Source of the DNA: Aminobacter anthyllidis
Lineage (GTDB): Bacteria; Pseudomonadota; Alphaproteobacteria; Rhizobiales; Rhizobiaceae
Direction: 5' to 3'
Length of the DNA stretch: 64,000 bases
NCBI RefSeq assembly: GCF_018555685.1
Contig: NZ_JAFLWW010000003.1
Location: 248,001-312,000, forward strand
Shown here: one piece after another, positions 36,061 through 45,350 of the stretch
How positions within the stretch are numbered: the first letter of the stretch is position 1
Layout of the letters: each line of letters opens with the position of its first letter
Position numbers and translations under genes: made by a program
Notes under the pieces: model-generated
Told to the model about the DNA's origin: nothing
The model's input: the letters and a program-made list of their open reading frames with translations, nothing else
Database searches by the model: none

Positions 36061-36771
36061 TCAAGCGGCTGACTTGCCGCCGCCGGCAAGTGTCGCCGCC
36101 TGCCCTATCCAGTCGTCACGACCGATCCGGCCCTTGAAGCCGAGATAGTCGTCGGCCCATGCCACCTCTTCCGCCGTCCAGCCGGCGATCTGGCCAAAGG
36201 TCCAGATGCCGAGACCGTTCAGCACCTGCTCCAGCTTCGGACCGATGCCCGAAATGGCCTTGAGATCGTCATGCGTTTCCGGCCTTTCGATCGATGCAGG
36301 CTGCCTGAAATCCTCAGGCTGAAGCCCCACCGGGGCTTCATCAACGACAGCGGCCTCGACAACCACCGCATCGGTCGCCGCAGCAACCACCGGCTTCGCC
36401 TCGGCCTGCTCCAGCTTGCGCGCCAGGGTTTTCACCTCGGCGATCAGCGAGGCGGTCTCTGCCTCCGCCCGCTTGGCCGCCACACCGGCCGACTTGATAT
36501 GCGTCGCGCCGGTAAAATCGCCGAAGTCAGGCGAAAACAGGCGCTGCGCGGCTTCGGATGCGCCTGACACGGCACCGATCCAGACACCAAGAGCGTGACT
36601 GGCGATACCGACACCGAGCGCCGAAGCAGCAGCGAAGCCCGCGGCGGGATGCACCATGAGGTTCGCCCCGCCGGCAAACTCCTTGGGCAGCATGGCCGCG
36701 AAGTCCCTGTTCATCTGCTCCAAACGTTCCATCTCAGGCACTGCACTTTCGGGAATGGGAAATGTCGACAT
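36061..36771 (-). CDS. helix-hairpin-helix domain protein inserted in the nuo operon
   Basis: A 236-residue protein of unknown function between nuoF and nuoG. N-terminal 80 residues contain a hydrophobic Gly/Ala stretch (AAGFAAASALGVGIASHALG) and MNRDFAAMLPKEF, which looks phasin-like; residues about 100-130 could be a coiled coil; then a Val/Ala-rich linker. The C-terminal 60 residues (LKAISGIGPKLEQVLNGLG onward) are a helix-hairpin-helix domain that matches the C-terminal extension of NuoE at about 37 of 60 positions. The shared domain and the position suggest a link to complex I assembly or structure, but this is inference; such HhH domains also bind nucleic acid. Confidence 0.75.
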   Translation of the reverse strand: MSTFPIPESAVPEMERLEQMNRDFAAMLPKEFAGGANLMVHPAAGFAAASALGVGIASHALGVWIGAVSGASEAAQRLFSPDFGDFTGATHIKSAGVAAKRAEAETASLIAEVKTLARKLEQAEAKPVVAAATDAVVVEAAVVDEAPVGLQPEDFRQPASIERPETHDDLKAISGIGPKLEQVLNGLGIWTFGQIAGWTAEEVAWADDYLGFKGRIGRDDWIGQAATLAGGGKSAA

Positions 36772-36858
36772 TGGTAGCTCCTTGTCGCCTTCGCCGTTCG
36801 CCTCTGCCTCGTCGTTTCCTATTTCGGACCTTTGGCCCGCACTTTCTGACTTAAACCC

Positions 36859-38166
36859 TTATTCAGCCGCCACCAGCACCGGCTCGGCGCGGTGCGAATT
36901 GCGCGAGAACTCGTCGATGCGCCGTTCGATCTCCGGACGGAAATTGCGGATCAGGCCCTGGATCGGCCATGCGGCCGCATCGCCAAGCGCGCAGATCGTG
37001 TGGCCTTCCACCTGCTTGGTGACGTCGAGCAGCATGTCGATCTCGCGCTTGTGCGCCTCGCCCCGCACCAGGCGCTCCATGACGCGCCACATCCAGCCCG
37101 TGCCTTCGCGGCACGGCGTGCACTGGCCGCAGCTCTCGTGCTTGAAGAAGTAGCTGAGCCGCGCGATCGCCTTCACGATGTCGGTCGACTTGTCCATGAC
37201 GATCACGGCAGCCGTGCCGAAGGACGACTTGCGCTCGCGCAGGCCGTCGAAATCCATCGGGCAGTCGATGATGTCCTCGGCCTTGACCAACGGGCACGAC
37301 GCACCGCCGGGGATGACCGCCAGAAGATTGTCCCAGCCGCCGCGAATACCGCCGCCGTGCTTTTCGACCAGCTCGCGGAAGCTGATGCCCATGGCCTCTT
37401 CGACCGTGCAGGGCGTGTTGACGTGGCCGACAAGCATGAACAGCTTGGTGCCAACGTTGTTCGGGCGGCCGATGCCGGAGAACCAGGCAGCGCCACGGCG
37501 CAGGATGGTTGGCGCGACAGCGATCGACTCGACGTTGTTGACCGTCGTCGGGCAGCCATAGAGGCCGACATTGGCCGGAAACGGCGGCTTGAGACGCGGC
37601 TGGCCCTTCTTGCCTTCGAGGCTTTCGAGCAGCGCGGTTTCTTCGCCGCAGATATAGGCGCCGGCGCCGTGATGGACGTAGATTTCGAAGTCGTAGCCGT
37701 TCTTGTTGTTCTTGCCGATCAGCTTGGCGTCATAGGCTTCGTCGATGGCGCGCTGCAGCGCTTCGCGCTCGCGGATGAACTCGCCACGCACATAGATGTA
37801 GGCGGCAACGGCACCCATGGCGAAACCGGCGAGCAGGCAGCCTTCGACCAGCGTATGCGGGTCATGGCGCAGGATGTCGCGGTCCTTGCAGGTGCCCGGC
37901 TCGGATTCGTCGGCATTGATGACGAGATAGGACGGACGCCCGTCGGGGTTGCTCTTGGGCATGAACGACCACTTGAGACCCGTCGGGAAACCGGCGCCGC
38001 CGCGGCCGCGCAGTCCCGACGCCTTCATCTCGTTGATGATCCACTCACGGCCCTTCTCGATGATGCCGGCGGTGCCATCCCAATGGCCACGCGACATCGC
38101 GCCGGCCAGCGACTGGTCGAAGCGGCCGTAGATGTTGGTGAAGATGCGATCCTTGTCTTCAAGCAT
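36859..38166 (-). CDS. nuoF: NADH-quinone oxidoreductase subunit F
   Basis: A 435-residue subunit that binds NADH, FMN and cluster N3. Motifs: [13 protein letters not shown] (NADH), [19 protein letters not shown] (FMN region) and the cluster ligands [12 protein letters not shown] with a further Cys near [11 protein letters not shown]. Located 11 bp after nuoE. Confidence 0.96.
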   Translation of the reverse strand: MLEDKDRIFTNIYGRFDQSLAGAMSRGHWDGTAGIIEKGREWIINEMKASGLRGRGGAGFPTGLKWSFMPKSNPDGRPSYLVINADESEPGTCKDRDILRHDPHTLVEGCLLAGFAMGAVAAYIYVRGEFIREREALQRAIDEAYDAKLIGKNNKNGYDFEIYVHHGAGAYICGEETALLESLEGKKGQPRLKPPFPANVGLYGCPTTVNNVESIAVAPTILRRGAAWFSGIGRPNNVGTKLFMLVGHVNTPCTVEEAMGISFRELVEKHGGGIRGGWDNLLAVIPGGASCPLVKAEDIIDCPMDFDGLRERKSSFGTAAVIVMDKSTDIVKAIARLSYFFKHESCGQCTPCREGTGWMWRVMERLVRGEAHKREIDMLLDVTKQVEGHTICALGDAAAWPIQGLIRNFRPEIERRIDEFSRNSHRAEPVLVAAE

Positions 38167-38177
38167 GTTCTTGCCCC

Positions 38178-39302
38178 TCAGACCGGCTTCTTGCCGAAGA
38201 CGCGGATGTATTCGGCCACGCCACCCTTGGCGAGCGCCTTGGCCTGCTTGACCCAGTCGTCACGCTCGATGCGGCCCTTGAAATTCAGGTAACCGTCGAC
38301 CCACTCGCGCTCGGCCTTCTTCCAGGACGCGACCTGGCCGAAGGTGAAGATGCCGAGCTCGTGCAGCGTGCCCTCGATCTTCGGACCGACGCCCGAGATC
38401 AGCTTGAGGTCGTCGACGGCAGCCGGCTTGGCGATGCCCGCCGGGCGGTTCTTGTCTTCGAGCGACGGCTTGGCCACCGCTGCGGCCTTGGGCGCTGCAA
38501 CACTTGCGGCCTTCTCGGCTGCGGGTGCTGCCTTGACCTTTGACGGCGACTTCACGGCCGGGCTGGTCTCGATCGCGTCGGTCTTCGGCTTGGCCGCATT
38601 GGACGGCGGCACGACGGCCTCGACGGAAGCTGCCTTGGCAGCCTTGGAAGCGGCCTTGGCCTCCTTGTCGCGGGTCGTCTTGAGAACGCCTTTCTCTTCC
38701 TTGAGCGAGGTAAAACCGGTCAGCGGCGCGGAGAACACGCGGCCAGTCTGTGGACCGGTCTTGACCTGCTTGCCCTTGCCCGCCTCGAACTGGTCGATGA
38801 TATCGGCCAGCCGTTCCGGCGTCAGGTCCTCGTAGGTGTCCTTGAAGATCATGACCATCGGCGCATTCACGCAGGCGCCAAGGCACTCGACCTCTTCCCA
38901 CGACAGCGTACCCGCTTCGTTGGTGTGGAACTGGTCGTGATGGATCTTCGAGCGGCACACGTCCATCAGCTCTTCCGAGCCGCGCAGCATGCACGGCGTG
39001 GTGCCGCAAACCTGGATATGGGCGCGCGTGCCCACCGGCTTGAGCTGGAACTGGGTGTAGAACGTCGCGACTTCAAGCGCGCGGATGTAGGGCATGGCAA
39101 GCATGTCGGCGACATGCTCGATGGCGGCTTTCGTCACCCAGCCGTCTTGTTCCTGCGCCAGCATTAGCAGCGGGATGACGGCCGACTGTTCGCGGCCCTT
39201 GGGGTACTTCTTGATCCAGGTTTTCGCCTGCGCGGTCATCGCCTTGTTGAAGGCGAATGACGCTGGCTGGACGCTGGCTTCTGCGAGACGGCGGACTGAC
39301 AT
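38178..39302 (-). CDS. nuoE: NADH-quinone oxidoreductase subunit E with C-terminal HhH extension
   Basis: 374 residues, about twice the size of a minimal NuoE. Residues about 20-175 are the thioredoxin-like [2Fe-2S] domain ([10 protein letters not shown], then [11 protein letters not shown]). Residues about 205-300 are a low-complexity Ala/Lys/Pro linker. The last 75 residues are a helix-hairpin-helix domain ([19 protein letters not shown]) paralogous to the end of the protein encoded at 36061-36771. Rhizobial NuoE proteins are known to be long. The role of the extension is not established. One base separates it from nuoD. Confidence 0.94.
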   Translation of the reverse strand: MSVRRLAEASVQPASFAFNKAMTAQAKTWIKKYPKGREQSAVIPLLMLAQEQDGWVTKAAIEHVADMLAMPYIRALEVATFYTQFQLKPVGTRAHIQVCGTTPCMLRGSEELMDVCRSKIHHDQFHTNEAGTLSWEEVECLGACVNAPMVMIFKDTYEDLTPERLADIIDQFEAGKGKQVKTGPQTGRVFSAPLTGFTSLKEEKGVLKTTRDKEAKAASKAAKAASVEAVVPPSNAAKPKTDAIETSPAVKSPSKVKAAPAAEKAASVAAPKAAAVAKPSLEDKNRPAGIAKPAAVDDLKLISGVGPKIEGTLHELGIFTFGQVASWKKAEREWVDGYLNFKGRIERDDWVKQAKALAKGGVAEYIRVFGKKPV

Positions 39303-40493
39303 TTAGCGGTCGACCTCACCAAACACGATGTCGAGGGAGCCGAGAACGGCTGAGATATCCGCAAGCATGTGACCGCGGCACAGAAAATCCATCGCCTGGA
39401 GATGGGCGAAACCTGGCGCGCGCAGCTTGCAGCGGTAGGGCTTGTTGGTGCCGTCGGAGACGAGGAAGACGCCGAATTCGCCCTTGGGCGCTTCGACGGC
39501 TGCGTAAACCTCGCCGGCCGGCACGCGGTAGCCTTCGGTGTAGAGCTTGAAGTGATGGATCAGCGATTCCATCGAACGCTTCATCGCCTGGCGCTTCGGT
39601 GGAACCACCTTGCCATCCATGTTCGACACAGGACCGGTGCTCTCCTTGCCAAGCAGCAGGTCGACGCACTGGCGCATGATGCTCGCCGACTGGCGCATTT
39701 CTTCCATGCGGATCAGGTAGCGGTCGTAGCAGTCGCCGTTCTTGCCGATCGGAATGTCGAATTCCATCTCGGAATAGCACTCGTAGGGCTGGCTCTTGCG
39801 CAGGTCCCAGGCAGCGCCCGAACCGCGCACCATCACGCCCGAAAAGCCCCAGGCCCAGGCGTCGTCAAGCGACACCACGCCGATGTCGACGTTGCGCTGC
39901 TTGAAGATGCGGTTGGGGGTGAGCAGGTCGTCGAGGTTCTTCACCGTCTGCAGGAACGGATCGATCCACTTGCCAATGTCTTCGACCAGCTTCTGCGGCA
40001 GGTCCTGGTGGACGCCGCCCGGGCGGAAATAGGCCGCGTGCATGCGCGCGCCGCAGGCACGCTCATAAAACACCATCAGCTTTTCGCGCTCTTCAAAACC
40101 CCATAGCGGCGGGGTCAGCGCGCCGACGTCCATCGCCTGCGTGGTGACATTGAGCAGGTGCGACAGGATGCGGCCGATTTCGGAGAACAGCACGCGGATG
40201 ATCTGGCCGCGCTTCGGCACGTCGATGCCGAGCAGACGCTCGACAGCCAGCGAAAACGCATGTTCCTGGTTCATCGGCGCGACATAGTCGAGCCGGTCGA
40301 AATAGGGGATCGCCTGCAGGTAGGTCTTCTGCTCGATCAGCTTTTCAGTGCCGCGGTGCAGCAGACCGATATGCGGATCGACACGGTCGACGACTTCGCC
40401 ATCGAGCTCGAGTACCAGGCGCAAAACGCCGTGCGCCGCCGGATGCTGCGGGCCGAAGTTGATGTTGAAATTGCGGACGGAGGTTTCAGCCAT
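39303..40493 (-). CDS. nuoD: NADH-quinone oxidoreductase subunit D
   Basis: A 396-residue 49-kDa-type subunit that lines the quinone site. Motifs: [15 protein letters not shown] at the N terminus (with the quinone-binding His), [14 protein letters not shown] and the C-terminal DIVFGEVDR. Separate from NuoC, not fused as in E. coli. Confidence 0.97.
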   Translation of the reverse strand: MAETSVRNFNINFGPQHPAAHGVLRLVLELDGEVVDRVDPHIGLLHRGTEKLIEQKTYLQAIPYFDRLDYVAPMNQEHAFSLAVERLLGIDVPKRGQIIRVLFSEIGRILSHLLNVTTQAMDVGALTPPLWGFEEREKLMVFYERACGARMHAAYFRPGGVHQDLPQKLVEDIGKWIDPFLQTVKNLDDLLTPNRIFKQRNVDIGVVSLDDAWAWGFSGVMVRGSGAAWDLRKSQPYECYSEMEFDIPIGKNGDCYDRYLIRMEEMRQSASIMRQCVDLLLGKESTGPVSNMDGKVVPPKRQAMKRSMESLIHHFKLYTEGYRVPAGEVYAAVEAPKGEFGVFLVSDGTNKPYRCKLRAPGFAHLQAMDFLCRGHMLADISAVLGSLDIVFGEVDR

Positions 40494-40502
40494 TTCGGCG
40501 CC

Positions 40503-41108
40503 TCAATTCGTCTTGGCTTTTTCGTCGCCCGGAAGCACGTAGTCGGTGCCTTCCCAGGGAGACAAAAAGTCGAAATTGCGGAATTCCTGCTTGAGCTCGA
40601 CCGGCTCGTAGACGACGCGCTTCTGCTCGTCATCGTAGCGAACCTCGACGAAGCCGGTGAGCGGGAAGTCCTTGCGCAGCGGGTGGCCTTCGAAGCCGTA
40701 GTCGGTCAACAGACGACGCAGGTCCGGATGGCCGGAGAACAGGATGCCGTACATGTCGTAGGCTTCGCGCTCGAACCAGTCGGCGCCCGGATACACCGAG
40801 GTGACCGACGGCACCGGCGTGTCTTCGTCGGTACTGATCTTGACGCGGATGCGCAGGTTCTGGCGTGGCGACAGCAGGTGATAGACAACGTCGAAGCGCT
40901 TGCGGCGCTGCGGATAGTCGACACCGGCCGCATCGATGAACGATATGAACTGGCACTGCACGTCGCTGCGCAGGAAAGTCAGCACATCGACGATGTCGGC
41001 GGCCTTCACCGTCAGCGTCAGTTCGCCATAGGCGACGGCGCTTTCTTCGATGTCCGCATCGAGCTTTTCCGCAATGTAAGCGGCAAGGTCGTTCAGGGCT
41101 TCACTCAT
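40503..41108 (-). CDS. nuoC: NADH-quinone oxidoreductase subunit C
   Basis: A 201-residue 30-kDa-type subunit. The signature ERESYDMYG is here [20 protein letters not shown], followed by [20 protein letters not shown], both given in part. It docks NuoD and NuoG in the peripheral arm. Confidence 0.96.
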   Translation of the reverse strand: MSEALNDLAAYIAEKLDADIEESAVAYGELTLTVKAADIVDVLTFLRSDVQCQFISFIDAAGVDYPQRRKRFDVVYHLLSPRQNLRIRVKISTDEDTPVPSVTSVYPGADWFEREAYDMYGILFSGHPDLRRLLTDYGFEGHPLRKDFPLTGFVEVRYDDEQKRVVYEPVELKQEFRNFDFLSPWEGTDYVLPGDEKAKTN

Positions 41109-41114
41109 CTGGGA

Positions 41115-41696
41115 TCACCGCTCGATCGTGCCGGTGCGGCGGATCTTCTTCTGGAGAAGAAGGATGCCGTAGAGAAGTGCTTCGGCGGTCGGAGGACAGC
41201 CGGGCACGTAGATGTCGACAGGCACGACGCGATCGCAGCCGCGCACCACCGAGTACGAATAGTGATAGTAGCCGCCGCCATTGGCGCACGAGCCCATCGA
41301 GATGACGTAGCGCGGCTCCGGCATCTGGTCATAGACCTTGCGCAAAGCGGGCGCCATCTTGTTGGTCAGCGTGCCGGCGACGATCATCACGTCCGACTGG
41401 CGCGGCGAAGCGCGCGGCGCGATGCCGAAGCGCTCGGCGTCATAGCGCGGCATCGAGATGTGCATCATCTCGACGGCGCAGCAGGCCAGACCGAAGGTCA
41501 TCCACATCAGCGAACCGGTGCGCGCCCAGGTGATCAGCGCTTCGGACGAGGTGACGAGGAACCCCTTGTCGGAAAGCTCGCTGTTGAGGTCGCCGAAGAA
41601 GGCGTCGTCAGAACCGATGAGCTTACCGGTGTTCGGATCGATGATGCCTTTCGGCTTCGGTGCGACCAGGGTGCCGGAGGCGTCGTTCAATCCCAT
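41115..41696 (-). CDS. nuoB: NADH-quinone oxidoreductase subunit B
   Basis: A 193-residue PSST-type subunit with cluster N2, the electron donor to quinone. Cluster ligands are in [20 protein letters not shown] and [12 protein letters not shown] take ATG 41696 (MGLNDASG), which has AAAGGGAG about 10 bases before it; the in-frame ATG at 41717 is upstream of that ribosome site. The start overlaps the nuoA end by 10 bp. Confidence 0.95.
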   Translation of the reverse strand: MGLNDASGTLVAPKPKGIIDPNTGKLIGSDDAFFGDLNSELSDKGFLVTSSEALITWARTGSLMWMTFGLACCAVEMMHISMPRYDAERFGIAPRASPRQSDVMIVAGTLTNKMAPALRKVYDQMPEPRYVISMGSCANGGGYYHYSYSVVRGCDRVVPVDIYVPGCPPTAEALLYGILLLQKKIRRTGTIER

Positions 41697-42052
41697 TCCA
41701 GCGCTCCCTTTTTCCACTCATAGATAAAGCCGATGGTCAGCACGCCCAGGAAGATCATCATCGACCAGAAGCCGAGCATTCCGATCTCGCCAAAGGACAC
41801 TGCCCAGGGGAACAGGAACGCCACTTCGAGGTCGAAGATGATGAACAGGATGGAGACCAGATAGAAGCGGATGTCGAACTTCATGCGGGCGTCGTCAAAC
41901 GAGTTGAAGCCGCACTCGTAGGCTGAAAGCTTTTCCGGATCCGGATTGCGGTAGGCGACAAGGAAAGGCGCCACGATAAGCGCAATGCCGACGATAAGCG
42001 CCACACCGATAAAAATGACGATGGGCAGATACGAACTCAGGAGAGCGTTCAT
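41687..42052 (-). CDS. nuoA: NADH-quinone oxidoreductase subunit A
   Basis: A 121-residue ND3-type subunit with three membrane segments. The loop [20 protein letters not shown] (conserved Cys) is diagnostic. First gene of the nuo operon, preceded by GGAAT 10 bases before the ATG. Confidence 0.96.
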   Translation of the reverse strand: MNALLSSYLPIVIFIGVALIVGIALIVAPFLVAYRNPDPEKLSAYECGFNSFDDARMKFDIRFYLVSILFIIFDLEVAFLFPWAVSFGEIGMLGFWSMMIFLGVLTIGFIYEWKKGALEWD

Positions 42053-42395
42053 GCTGCGAATTCCGTTGGTGGCCTATCCACCCAGATTTACAGCACGGGG
42101 TCCGTTTCCGGAAGCGCGACAGATTCTCGCCGAGCCGGACGAAACGGTCGTGCTGCAATGCGGCGACGGTTAGCGCAGCCGGTCGGTCGAAGCAAGTCCA
42201 ACCTTGGCCAAAACGTGGCAAAGCCCACTGCTGGACCAAAATCCTGCGCGTGTGGCTCGTGTTTGATTTCCTTCGTCTTTTACTCAAGTTTACGCTCCTG
42301 ACAAGACCGGAACCGCGCTTCTGCTAGCATTTGCAGCAAAGACCGATTCTCGTGCCCTTGCGTCACCCCTCCGGAGACTGCGATAGCTTGCCGCA
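42053..42395. other. intergenic region between nuoA and the YcaQ-like gene
   Basis: A 343-bp divergent spacer that must hold the promoters of the nuo operon (minus strand) and of the next gene (plus strand). I see no coding frame, hairpin or repeat of note. Several TTG-rich hexamers occur on the minus strand near 42200-42290, but none has a convincing -10 partner. Confidence 0.5.
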
Positions 42396-43622
42396 ATGAA
42401 GGAAAAACTCTCGCTCGCCACCGCCCGCCGCGTCGCATTGGCGGCCCAGGGATTTGCCGACCCGCGGCCTGCGGGCGCTATAACGCGACGTCACTTGCAG
42501 CGTGTGCTCGGCCGCATCGGCCTGCTGCAGATCGACTCGGTCAGCGCGGTCGTGCGCGCCCACTACATGCCGCTCTATTCGCGACTCGGCCCCTACCCCA
42601 TGGCGCTGCTCGACGATGCCATGCAGTCGAAGAAGCGGATGCTTTTCGAGTACTGGGCGCACGAGGCCTCGCTGTTGCCGCTGGAGACCTTTCCGCTGAT
42701 GCGCTGGCGCATGGCACGAGCCGAGGACGGGATGTATGGCGGGCTTGCCAAGTTCGGCCGTGCGAACAGACCCTATATAGAAGAGATATTCCGCCAGGTT
42801 GTCGACCGTGGCCCGATCGCCGCTTCCGACATCGAGGGCGCCAAGGGCTCCGGTGGCTGGTGGGGCTGGAGCCAGGAGAAGCACGCCTTCGAATGGCTGT
42901 TCTGGGCTGGCCGCATCACCACCCATTCGCGCCGCGGCTTCGAGCGTCTTTATGATCTGCCCGAACGCGTGCTCCCGGCCGACATTTACGCCCGCCCTGC
43001 CCTGCAAGCCGAGGATGCGCATCGCGATCTGTTGCGAATCTCCGCCCGCGCCCATGGCGTGGCCACCGGCAATTGCCTGCGCGACTATTTCCGCCTGTCT
43101 CCGGCCGACATGAAGGGCCGGCTCGAAGAGCTGGTCGAGATGGGCGAACTGATTCCCGTGCGCGTCGAGGGCTGGGACCGGCCGGCCTATCTTCATGCCG
43201 AGGCCCGCATCCCGCGCAAGATCCACGCACGCGCCCTGCTCGCGCCCTTCGACCCGCTTGTATTCGAGCGCACCCGCGCCGAGCAGCTGTTCGACTTCCG
43301 CTACCGCATCGAGATCTACACCCCGGCGGAGAAGCGCCAGTACGGCTATTACGTCCTGCCGTTCCTGCTCGGCGAGCGTATCGTCGCCCGCATCGACCTG
43401 AAAGCCGACCGGCCCGCGGGTGTTTTGCGTGTCCACGCCGCCTATTCCGAGCCCTGCGCCCCGCCCGACACTGCAGCCGAACTTTATGAAGAGTTGAAGC
43501 AGATGCGCGACTGGCTTGGCCTCGAACGCATCGAGGTCACACCCGCCGGCGACCTCGGGCCGGCGCTGAGCGACATTGCGGGTCGCTCCATCACGTTGAC
43601 TCCACCCCTCGCGAAAGCCTAA
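42396..43622 (+). CDS. winged-helix protein of the YcaQ/AlkX family (DNA glycosylase-like)
   Basis: A 408-residue protein of the HTH_42/YcaQ family. YcaQ (AlkX) of E. coli removes interstrand crosslinks and alkylated bases; its QxD motif corresponds here to LLQIDSVSAV at about residues 44-53. Other cues: FEYWAHEASLLP and the late LLAPFDPLVFER and YYVLPFLLGERIVARIDLK segments. Relation to known enzymes is by family only; the DNA lesion is not predictable. It ends 10 bp before the second cobalamin riboswitch but is transcribed independently. Confidence 0.85.
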   Translation: MKEKLSLATARRVALAAQGFADPRPAGAITRRHLQRVLGRIGLLQIDSVSAVVRAHYMPLYSRLGPYPMALLDDAMQSKKRMLFEYWAHEASLLPLETFPLMRWRMARAEDGMYGGLAKFGRANRPYIEEIFRQVVDRGPIAASDIEGAKGSGGWWGWSQEKHAFEWLFWAGRITTHSRRGFERLYDLPERVLPADIYARPALQAEDAHRDLLRISARAHGVATGNCLRDYFRLSPADMKGRLEELVEMGELIPVRVEGWDRPAYLHAEARIPRKIHARALLAPFDPLVFERTRAEQLFDFRYRIEIYTPAEKRQYGYYVLPFLLGERIVARIDLKADRPAGVLRVHAAYSEPCAPPDTAAELYEELKQMRDWLGLERIEVTPAGDLGPALSDIAGRSITLTPPLAKA

Positions 43623-43632
43623 ATCGCCCACA

Positions 43633-43809
43633 GACGGTCCTTCGCCCGCAACGGCGGAGGCTAAGAGGGAATGCGGTGCGCGCCGTTGGCGTCAAATCCG
43701 CGGCTGTCCCCGCAACTGTAAGCGACGAGCTTAGGCCGAAGACCACTGGGAAGTCCTCCCGGGAAGGCGGCACGAAGGCGACGACTCGCGAGCCAGGAGA
43801 CCTGCCGTC
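43633..43809 (+). promoter_or_regulatory. cobalamin riboswitch of the main cob cluster
   Basis: The B12 box GAGCCAGGAGACCTGCCGTC lies at 43790-43809; upstream core elements TAAGAGGGAATGCGGTG and GTCCCCGCAACTGTAAG are in the right order and spacing. GACGG (43633-43637) pairs with CCGTC (43805-43809) to close P1. It begins 10 bp after the preceding stop codon and precedes the DUF1636-cobW-cobN-cobGHIJ genes. Confidence 0.96.
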
Positions 43810-43827
43810 TGCAACATTGATCCGATC

Positions 43828-43858
43828 GCCTGGCGGGTGTCCCAGGCAAGGAGCCTGG
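43828..43858 (+). promoter_or_regulatory. expression platform: two mutually exclusive hairpins around the Shine-Dalgarno sequence
   Basis: CCAGGC (43842-43847) can pair with the upstream GCCTGG (43828-43833) or with the identical downstream GCCTGG (43853-43858). In the second pairing the AAGGAG ribosome site (43848-43853) is the loop and stem edge, so it is masked; in the first it is free. This is the layout of a translational riboswitch. Which state goes with bound cobalamin is inferred to be the masked one. Confidence 0.8.
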
Positions 43859-43862
43859 TATT

Positions 43863-44303
43863 TTGGAACTCGACGACAATCTCTCTGTCGAAATTTTGGA
43901 CGCATCCAGCGATAGCGCCGACGCGCGCCTCGCCGCGGAGGTGACAATTCTCGTCTGCTCGTCCTGCCGCGACGAGACCGGATCGGACGCCCCCCCCCGC
44001 GCAGGCGCCAAACTCGCCGAATCTGCGCGTCTCGCCGCGGCCAGCGAAGGCATCACTGTCCGCAGCGTCGAATGCCTCGGCAACTGCAAGCGCCGCCTGA
44101 GCGCTGCGATCCTGCGCGACGGCTCGTGGAGCTACGTCTTCGGCGATCTCAATATTGCCTCCGGCGACGATCTCGTCACCGGCGCGAAGCTTTTCGCCAC
44201 CTCGACCGACGGCCTGATCCCCTGGCGTGGCCGTCCCGACAGTCTCAAGCGCGGCCTCGTCGCGCGCATCCCACCACTTGCTCTCATCAAGGAAGACAAA
44301 TGA
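43863..44303 (+). CDS. DUF1636 family protein
   Basis: A 146-residue protein of the DUF1636 family, often found in cobalamin clusters. Two Cys pairs suggest a thioredoxin-fold ferredoxin or metal site: LVCSSCRDE and ECLGNCKRRL. The start is a TTG at 43863, supported by AAGGAG nine bases upstream and by the riboswitch platform; GTG further on (before TILVC) is a less likely alternative. The stop overlaps the cobW start (ATGA). Role unknown; a redox or metal-handling role in cobalt insertion is inference. Confidence 0.85.
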   Translation: MELDDNLSVEILDASSDSADARLAAEVTILVCSSCRDETGSDAPPRAGAKLAESARLAAASEGITVRSVECLGNCKRRLSAAILRDGSWSYVFGDLNIASGDDLVTGAKLFATSTDGLIPWRGRPDSLKRGLVARIPPLALIKEDK

Positions 44304-45337
44304 CCGCCTCCGTCGAACGCGTTCCCTGCACCGTCGTCACCGGGTTTCTCGGCGCCGGCAAGACCACCTTGCTGCGCAACATCCTCGAAAACTCCAAGGG
44401 CAAGCGCCTCGCCATCATCGTCAACGAGTTCGGCGATGTCGGCATTGACGGCGAGATCCTCAAGGGCTGTGGCGTCGAAGCCTGTCCCGAAGAAAACATC
44501 GTCGAATTGGCCAATGGCTGCATCTGCTGCACCGTTGCCGACGACTTCGTGCCGGCCCTGGACAAGATCCTGTCGCTCACGCCGAAGGTCGACCACATCC
44601 TGATCGAAACCTCGGGCCTGGCGCTGCCCAAGCCGCTGGTTCAGGCCTTCCAGTGGCCGAGCGTGAAAAGCCGCGTCACCGTCGACGGCGTCATTGCGGT
44701 GGTCGATGGTCCAGCGCTGGCCGCAGGCAAGGTCGCGTCCGACATGCAAGCGCTCGCCGCCCAGCGGCTGGCCGATGATTCGCTCGACCATGACGATCCG
44801 GTCGAAGAGGTGTTCGAGGATCAGGTCGCCTGTGCCGACCTCATCATCCTGTCCAAGAGCGACCTGCTCGACGAAGCCGGTCACGCCCGCGCCACCGCCA
44901 TCGTGCGAGAGCACCTGGCACGCGCGGTCAAGATCGTGCCGTCGGCGCACGGCAAGGTCGACCCGTCGGTGCTGCTCGGCCTCGGCCTCGCCGTCGAGGA
45001 CGACATCGAAAACCGCAAGACCCACCACGACGGCGCTTTCGACCACGAGCACGACGATTTCGACACCTTCGTCATCGAGATCCCCTCGATCACGAGCCCT
45101 GACGAACTGGCCAAGCGCGTCGCCACCGCCGCCGAGGAAGAAAACGTGCTGCGCGTGAAGGGTTTCGTCGACGTCGGCGGCAAGCCGATGCGCCTGCTCG
45201 TCCAGGCCGTCGGCCCGCGCGTCAACCACTATTACGACCGCGCCTGGACGCCCCAGGACGACCGCCGCTCGCGCCTCGTCGTCATCGGCCTCAAGGGCCT
45301 CGACCGCCCGGCCATCGAGCGCATCCTGGTCGGCTGA
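44300..45337 (+). CDS. cobW: CobW family GTPase
   Basis: A 345-residue G3E GTPase. The P-loop GFLGAGKTT lies at about residues 15-23, the metal motif NGCICCTV at about 72-79, and SKSDL at about 187. A His/Asp-rich stretch near residues 240-255 (HHDGAFDHEHDDFD) could bind metal. CobW is thought to deliver Co2+ to the CobNST chelatase. It overlaps the DUF1636 gene and precedes cobN by 13 bp. Confidence 0.94.
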   Translation: MTASVERVPCTVVTGFLGAGKTTLLRNILENSKGKRLAIIVNEFGDVGIDGEILKGCGVEACPEENIVELANGCICCTVADDFVPALDKILSLTPKVDHILIETSGLALPKPLVQAFQWPSVKSRVTVDGVIAVVDGPALAAGKVASDMQALAAQRLADDSLDHDDPVEEVFEDQVACADLIILSKSDLLDEAGHARATAIVREHLARAVKIVPSAHGKVDPSVLLGLGLAVEDDIENRKTHHDGAFDHEHDDFDTFVIEIPSITSPDELAKRVATAAEEENVLRVKGFVDVGGKPMRLLVQAVGPRVNHYYDRAWTPQDDRRSRLVVIGLKGLDRPAIERILVG

Positions 45338-45350
45338 ACCGGACACCGGG

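Noticed and set aside
42363-43631. 422-codon minus-strand frame over the YcaQ-like gene
   Set aside because: Shadow of a well-supported plus-strand gene; no recognisable motif and no ribosome site.
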